DNA of 64,000 nucleotides from Anniella stebbinsi (taxonomy: Eukaryota; Chordata; Lepidosauria; Squamata; Anniellidae): NCBI GenBank assembly GCA_029215795.1, contig JARDYH010000002.1:42578001-42642000 (forward strand). Reading direction: 5' to 3'. This document shows positions 58,086 to 64,000 of the stretch, piece after piece. Every line of letters starts with the position of its first letter. Position 1 is the first letter of the stretch. The position numbers and the translations under genes were made by a program. The notes beneath the pieces were generated by a model. The model did not search any database and had not been told where the DNA came from. It saw only the letters and a program-made list of their open reading frames with translations.

Positions 58086-59601
58086 GGGCACTGTGTAAAC
58101 CATGATGTGAAAATCACTGATGAAGATTGATTTTAATGGCACGATAGTACTCGTTTATGCTCTCCAAAGCAGCAACCTAAAAAAAGGTACTTTTTGAATA
58201 ATTACAAAAGGTATACTTACTGGGGTCATCTTTTTAAGGCTCTTTCAGACAATTATCTATTTAATAGGCATGTGCAGTGATTATTTAAGGTGTGCTTGCC
58301 TCTCAAGCTCTGGATGGTGTGTGTGTGTGTGTGTGTATCTATATTTACACACACCTACCTATCGGGCAACGCTATAAGGGATCTTGGAGTCTCAATGTAA
58401 TGCAGCTAGTCTTTTATCAGGCTACTTCAGTGCACTCTATAAGCACAAAACAGTTCATAACAGATTTATTTTAATTTTTCACATCTGTAAGATCTGTTCA
58501 TTTTCAGTTAATTGTATTAGAAACTCTGCCTTTCTTCCCCCAGCTTCCTGTTGGTGAGATCCATTCGTCTTGAGTGCTCAAGATACATTGGGAAAGGGGC
58601 TATGCTATGATTTGCGACAGAAGGGCAAGAGGGTTAGAGAAAAGGTGCAGAAAGGATGGCTGTTTTGGCAATGTGTCCCTCCTATTGATTTCTGGCATCT
58701 GTATTGCTTTACCCCACTGTCATTTCTTCATACTATTAAAATATATGCAAGCTGGTTCTGCCTTGCTGGGGAATCTTCCTCCAGAAAGGCTTTCTGAATC
58801 CAGGTTCACGTAACATTTGAGAGCGGGGGAGGAGAGAGAGATACAACTTCTTTTGTCGCTGTCTCGTTCCTCCTCGATCACAACTTCTGTCAGCTACCCT
58901 GTTCCTCAAAAGTGGCCTTCCTCATCTTTGTGTTTTGCCCTGACCTAGACCAGTTGATGCTGGCTGGATTCCAGGTTGTTATTAAACAGTGCCAAAACCA
59001 AATTAACAGCTCCTGCTAACAGCTGAACTTTGCTTGAAATACTTCCTTGAACAGCTTTCTGAGAAGATGTAAAAATTATAATGTTTGCAAAAACAGAAAT
59101 GTCTATATTGGATTAACAATAATTTCTAACTCACAGTTTTAAAGGGAAGAGATCAGATACATTTGGGAGCAGGCAAGCAGACATACAATTAAAATGCTGA
59201 AGATTGACATGTCTTAGTAGTTAGTGAGAATGCACTTGTAAAGCAACCTGTATAATTAATCAGGCGGTAGCTGCTTACCTTTTTTATTATTATTAAGCAT
59301 ATATTGTATTAGGTATAGTACTTGAAAGCATCTGTTCAGTACTCCATTATGATAGCACAAGAATGCTTTTATGTGAGTGCAATAAAATAACAGATGCTTC
59401 CTGATGACAACTTCCAAATTTGTTTAGGAAACAGTCAGTCCCAGATTTGGTTTCTCCATGCAGTGTGGCAGCCATGCAATTAAAATTGTTATAAAGAAGC
59501 AATAATTGAAAAATCAAGTGATCCTGTGCTGTTTTTATAGAAAAAGCACCTTGGGTTAAATCCTGTTTTTAAACACTTGAATGATGATAGCCTTTCCTCA
59601 T
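58086..59601. other. Non-coding DNA with a (GT)n microsatellite
   Basis: (GT)n at about 58317-58337. Two overlapping frames at 58570-58813 are unsupported. Confidence 0.45.
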
Positions 59602-59736
59602 CATGGAATATGGATTGTGTGTCCCTCCAGATGTTATTGAACTACATCTGTCCTAAGTCCTAGCCAGAATAATGGTGAAGGATGATGGTAATTGCACCCA
59701 AAAACATCTGGAGGGCCCACACATTCCCCATTCCTG
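59602..59736. mobile_element. hAT-type MITE
   Basis: GGAATATGGATTGTGTGTCC and CCTCCAGATGTTATTGAAC on the left mirror ACATCTGGAGGGCCCAC and ATTCCCCATTCCTG on the right. Same family as 31029-31144; target duplication not resolved. Confidence 0.7.
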
Positions 59737-60719
59737 CTGTAAACAAATCTTTTGATCACAGGCTGCGATTCTGAGTACAATCTTTCACATATACATAAAT
59801 CCAATTGAAAATCCAGTGGAAGTTACAACTGTGCAGCCATCATAAAGCAAAATTAATCAGGCAGTAAGAGAATCGATTCTCTGAATTACATGGTTTATAT
59901 TAGCATATATTTTATTAAAGTGATTAATAAATTTTTATATTATGTGCTGAAGAATAAATTACTTGTTTGGCGGTGGGTTTGTGACATATATGTCTTCATA
60001 TATAGGCCTGTGTGATCACTAAGATCATTGAAAGAGGCCTTGCTGGTTGTACCCTGCCTGCAGTAGGTAGGAGAATCAGCAAAAATCAGGTGCCCACCTT
60101 GCGGAATTGCTTTTTGCTAGTGCAAAGCCACCATTGGAGTCAACCCATGAAAAGTAAAGTGAACTCTTTTGCTCTTCATATGCCCCGTGACTGGGTTCAA
60201 ACGGAATGCTAAATTATGGGTTATTGTTACATGCTCAGGCTCATGTGCTCCCCCTTCCTTTTCTTCCTCTGCTGCAGCCACAAGGAAGAAATCAAAAGCA
60301 TCTGCTTCTGCTTTTAAATGAGTCAAAGTTCCCTCTTCCAATAGAACTTGGGGATGTCTGATTAAACTATGATTAGGGAACAAGCCAGGATCATAAACCA
60401 CAGTTTGATCCTGGCCTCGAGTTGCACTGAGTACAGATGAAATGGGAGAACTTCTGTTATTTTAAAAGCAGAAGTGAAGAGTTCCAATCTTCTTGCTGCT
60501 GCCTTACCAAAGTAGGAGAGGGGAGCATGTGAACCAATGCTTGTGTGCAGAGGGTTAAATTATGGTTTAGCATCACATTGCAATTAGACCTCTAATAAAC
60601 AATACAGACAGAAATTGCTTTATCTTTAAAAGTTATAATATGGGCCCAATCCATTGTGTCTGCATGTGGAGAGCAAGGTGCAGAGGGATTCTCTTCTTGG
60701 TGCTTCAGCTCTGTTATCT

Positions 60720-60720
<1 letters not shown>
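59737..60720. other. Non-coding DNA, possible hAT-like remnant
   Basis: AAACGGAATGCTAAATTATGG (about 60199-60219) and AGAGGGTTAAATTATGGTTTAGC (about 60550) recall the element at 4628 and the window end. I cannot pair the ends. Confidence 0.35.
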
Positions 60721-60751
<31 letters not shown>

Positions 60752-60808
60752 TTCTTACCTGCCTCTCCCTCTGGATCGAGGCAGGGTACAACAACAAATA
60801 CAAAACAC

Positions 60809-60845
<37 letters not shown>

Positions 60846-61240
60846 TATAATATGAATTCATTATTAAAAGACATCTTAAAATTCAACTGGGTAGGCCTGC
60901 TGGAAGAGATCAGTCTTTACGGCTTTCTTAAATTCCAGGAGACTGTTAAGTTGGTGAATCTCTTCCGGCAGGCCATTCCACAGTTTGGGAGCTGCAGAAG
61001 AGAAGGTCCTCTGGGTAACAGTTGTCAGCCTAGTTTTTGCTGACTCTAGTAAATTCTTCCCAGAGGACCTGAGTGTGTGGGACGGATTGTACGGGAGAAG
61101 GCGATCACGCAGGTAACTTGGACCCAAACCATGTAGGGCTTTAAAGGTAATAACCAACACTTCATACTTCACCCAGAAACTAATTGGCGGCCAAGGGAGT
61201 GATTTTAAAGCTGGTGTAATATGGTCACCCCTAGGTGTAC
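60721..61240 (-). mobile_element. L2 LINE 3' end with (TAA)n tail
   Basis: The (TAA)10 tail (60721-60750) is followed by CCTGCCTCTCCCTCTGGATC, a (TA)16 expansion (60812-60843) and then antisense coding sequence. Longest L2 copy with a readable frame. Same subfamily as the fragment at 22578-22770. Confidence 0.9.
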
Positions 61241-61298
61241 CGGTGACAGCTGGGACAGAGGGGGAAGTGGCTGATGAATATCTAAAGGCATGGTGCAA
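60876..61298 (-). pseudogene. L2 reverse transcriptase carboxyl end
   Basis: A 140-codon open frame; from about 61220 downward it is L2. LKSLPWPPISFWVKYEVLV, FKALHGLGPSYLRDRLLPYN, LRSSGKNL, FSSAAPKLWNGLPEEI and FKKAVKTDLFQQAY match the conserved end of the L2 reverse transcriptase. The first 25 or so codons upstream are less clear. Truncated before the catalytic motifs, hence non-functional, yet without a stop in this part. Confidence 0.88.
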
Positions 61299-63539
61299 GA
61301 GGGACTTAGTTTACCATAACCAACAGGTCCTTTTTTTTGGACAGTTAGCATAGCACTGGTGTGCCCTGCGTGGAGACACCATGGCAAGGGAAGTGGAGGG
61401 TTATGGTAACTCCTATATAGAGCTTTGCTATACCTTGTTCTCTCTGTCTCTGTGCAAAAGAGCCAGGCTCGTGTCGTAAGAAATGTATCATATAGTGTGT
61501 TAAGAATTTCTTATTGCTTTATAGCGTTTGTTGTTTCATCACTTCTTAATGTCATTGCCAGTTGTTATGACTAAAGCTAGCGTAATTTGTTTTAAAGCAC
61601 AACTACTTATTTCCTCTGCACATAATAGCCAACATAATAATCCCTCAGATTTTGTGGTCTCCTCAGTCACAGAATACATTAAGCACTGCAAAGGCTGAAT
61701 TAAGGTGACTTAAAATGAACTTCTGTTAGAACATGGCTCAACATCAGTTAAAGTGATGCTATCAACGTTTGCAGACACCAAAGTTTACTTCCCCCTGGTT
61801 AAATTCTTTTCATCCACCCTGTTGGAAATACTGAGCAAAGGATTACACATGAGTACTCTAGCCTTTATATCATGCATCCTGTTACTACTGTTTACCAAAT
61901 AAAAGGGGATTAGAGCTGGTCTTAAGGAGGATTCTGAAGTCCTTGTATGTTTATAGATCACAGATATAGCATTACTCTTGTCTCTAGAAACAAGGCAGGC
62001 AAGGAAAAAGAAAAGAAAAAGAACTCTGAATATCTACATAATATCATCCAAGTTATCTCTACACAAAAAAGACTTCTAGAGTTATAGATGTCTATTTAAT
62101 AGTTTGCTATGTACTTTCAACAACTTTGTTACTACTGTAATGTTTTTCCATTAATTAAGTTAGTTTAAATCATGGAATGGCTTTTTTTTTTTTTGCATAG
62201 GCACATTTATTAGAACAATCAAATTGTTTTCTAGCACTTAAGTTGGGGCATAACGTTTTCAGTTAAACTTAATACATGAGCCTGTCATCTTTAACCTGAT
62301 CAGTTCTGGTATTTCTCTTATGTAAGAAGAAGAATTAAGGTTTGTTAAGGACCTGAGGGGTCCAAGATACTGCCAGCTGTTGCTTGAAGCAATTGAGTTC
62401 TTAGGAAAGCTAATTTTTCATTGTTCCTTTCAGCCATTCTGTTCTCCACCCAAGAACAAACCAGCACAGTGAACTCTGTACTCACAGCTGGTTGCCACCA
62501 AGTCCACCTACAAATTCTATGGCTGTGTAAGACACAAGCTTGGAAACATGCCATTACTCAGCTTGTGCACACACTTATGCGTTTTTCTGGCAAGCATACC
62601 CACCTATATTCTGTGAATACATCCGTTGTGTTACCTTGACAAATATGTTCTAGTATTTGCCTTTAATTTGCCCCGTGAGATATGTTTTTTAAAAAAGTTA
62701 ATGGCCTCATTTCCAAACTTCTGAGCACCAGCTTTTACCAATAAGGTCAACCCAATTTAAAGGTGACCAATTCTTTGTGAGGCTTTGCATTCTTAAATTA
62801 TAACAGGAACGTTTTTAAACAATTAAGTGGTAATTGTGATCTTTGGGGAAGTTTCAATTAATGCCTGTGCATGAAGCTCCAACTCTCTGTAGTTTAGATT
62901 TTTCACCATATCATTATCTACTCCTACTTCAGTAATGGTCTCCTTTCAGTCACTTGAGGAATTCCATTTTCAATAACATAGTTACAAAGGTTTATAAACC
63001 ATAGTAGGCATCAAGTAACAAGAGCAAGTCTGGTGAAAGAAGATGGTGTAAATCTCTCCTCTTTAAACATAGCCTTAAACCTACCATCATTTTCAACATA
63101 AATCTTGGAACTGGCATTGTTTCTATAGCAATTGAATTATACAGAAATTATTCTCTGAAGCTGTTTTACAGCTTAAGCTGGCTGGAAGATTGTCAACAGT
63201 AATAGTAACACTTCAGACAAATAAATTGCGATGTTGAGAATATTGGGTATAGTGGATCCATGCAGAATTTGGAAAGTGGCAAAACATTTGGACAAAGACC
63301 TCTCCACTTATTCAGCCCAATTTACCATGTCACCACAAAGTTGCTAAAATTAACTTTAGTAGAGATGTAATAAAACCATTGCAAGATGGGAGTATTGTAA
63401 AACAGTCATGCAATGGTTTCACCATGGGTTGAATGCTGTGTAGATTTGGTTGTGTGATTTGGCCCTGACTAAGCTAATGTAATATTTCCTTTCACCCCTA
63501 CAGTTAAGCACACCCATGATCTTTCCCTGGGTCGAAAGA
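61299..63539. other. AT-rich non-coding DNA, nothing recognised
   Basis: T run near 62183-62194; no element or supported exon. Confidence 0.4.
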
Positions 63540-64000
63540 AACCGGTGTGGCTAAGAGACTGGCTGCTTTCACACAACACATTAGGCAACGGAGGGGGAGA
63601 TAGTGTACTGACCATGCGTTAGCTAGGCGGTGCTCCCCACACGACACGTTGCTACCCCATCTGTTGAGCAGCTGAAAGTTCTGGTGTCCATCTTGGTTGC
63701 TGCATCTCCTCCCTCTCCCCTCCAGCTGTATCCCAGCATGCACTGCAAGTTCTGCCAGTTGTATCAGAGCAACCGGGGGGTTTTGGCTGCTCCGGCCGGC
63801 AGAACTCTATGCCCATACGGAATAGTGCACGGAGAGAGGGGGGTTGTTTTCGGATGACACTTTAAACAACGGGCTTTGGGCTAAACAATGTGCAAGCCTG
63901 TTGTTTCTCTCCGTTGCTTAATTGGGCTGATTAGCATACCATGAGTTGTGTGTGCGTGGTGTGTAACCCTCCACACGACACAATAAGCAACACAACTGAC
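63540..64000. mobile_element. hAT-like element or GC-richer block, cut by the window end
   Basis: TTTCACACAACACATTAGGC near 63567 and CCACACGACACAATAAGCAAC near 63971 are direct word relatives. ACACGACACGTTGC (63639) and ACACGACACAATAAGC repeat it. CpG is frequent (CACGACACG, CGGCCGG-like words). GCTAAACAATG and TGTTTCTCTCCGTTGC recall the hAT-like element at 4628. The right side lies beyond the window. Confidence 0.4.

Noticed and set aside
1..64000. CRISPR arrays, operons, prophage, tRNA or rRNA genes
   Set aside because: None visible; the composition and element content are vertebrate nuclear, and no cloverleaf or rRNA words were noticed.
1..64000. Endogenous retrovirus with LTR pair
   Set aside because: No paired direct terminal repeats of LTR size, primer-binding site or retroviral protein motifs were seen.

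Overview
This is vertebrate nuclear DNA, most likely from a squamate reptile (probably a lizard). The window is AT-rich and shows no bacterial gene density. Almost everything recognisable is transposable-element debris. Fragments of CR1, L2-clade and L1 LINEs sit beside a Tc1/mariner element, several palindromic MITE families and a Penelope-type insertion. CR1 3' ends closing on ATTCTATGATTCTATG-like tails, active-looking L2, a 5'-truncated L1, hAT-type MITEs and Penelope together are typical of squamates. No species can be named.

Only one stretch looks like host coding sequence. It is a 111-bp internal exon at 1430-1540 (+), with a good acceptor, a GAG|gtaagt donor and one open frame of 37 codons. 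No convincing partner exon follows, so the remainder is probably a very long intron or intergenic DNA. The larger open frames elsewhere are pieces of LINE reverse transcriptase, endonuclease or Tc1 transposase.

Layout. 1-6000: the exon, L2-like tails, small MITEs and a CR1 tail. 6014-6363: an inverted pair of Penelope-type terminal repeats carrying hammerhead-ribozyme-like motifs, flanked by a perfect 15-bp target duplication. 7548-10560: two minus-strand LINE tails around a dead Tc1 element (8249-9917) that itself holds a MITE. 11786-13190: CR1 (+). 13499-13891: a 393-bp foldback element. 15230-16750: minus-strand L2. 17822-21183: a repeat-poor stretch. 21184-22915: minus-strand CR1 split by an L2 3' end. 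23750-27290: L2 pieces, a degenerate array of about 300-bp units and a duplicated retroposon-like unit. 27800-32860: mostly unannotated. 32873-33226: a CpG-rich element built on GCGCAT motifs. 38744-39571: an L1 insertion with a perfect 14-bp target duplication. 43540-46100: a nested, decayed reverse transcriptase. 46736-50440: CR1 copies and a palindromic MITE, ending in an unusual open frame at 50430-50762. 52305-53690: a decayed minisatellite of about 50 bp per unit, split by a LINE 3' end. 54780-64000: SINE/LINE tails, MITEs and an L2 copy, ending in a CpG-containing hAT-like sequence cut by the window edge.

No rRNA, tRNA, CRISPR, complete protein-coding gene, promoter or terminator could be supported. 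All family names come from reading motifs by eye. Element ends are approximate unless a target-site duplication is stated.
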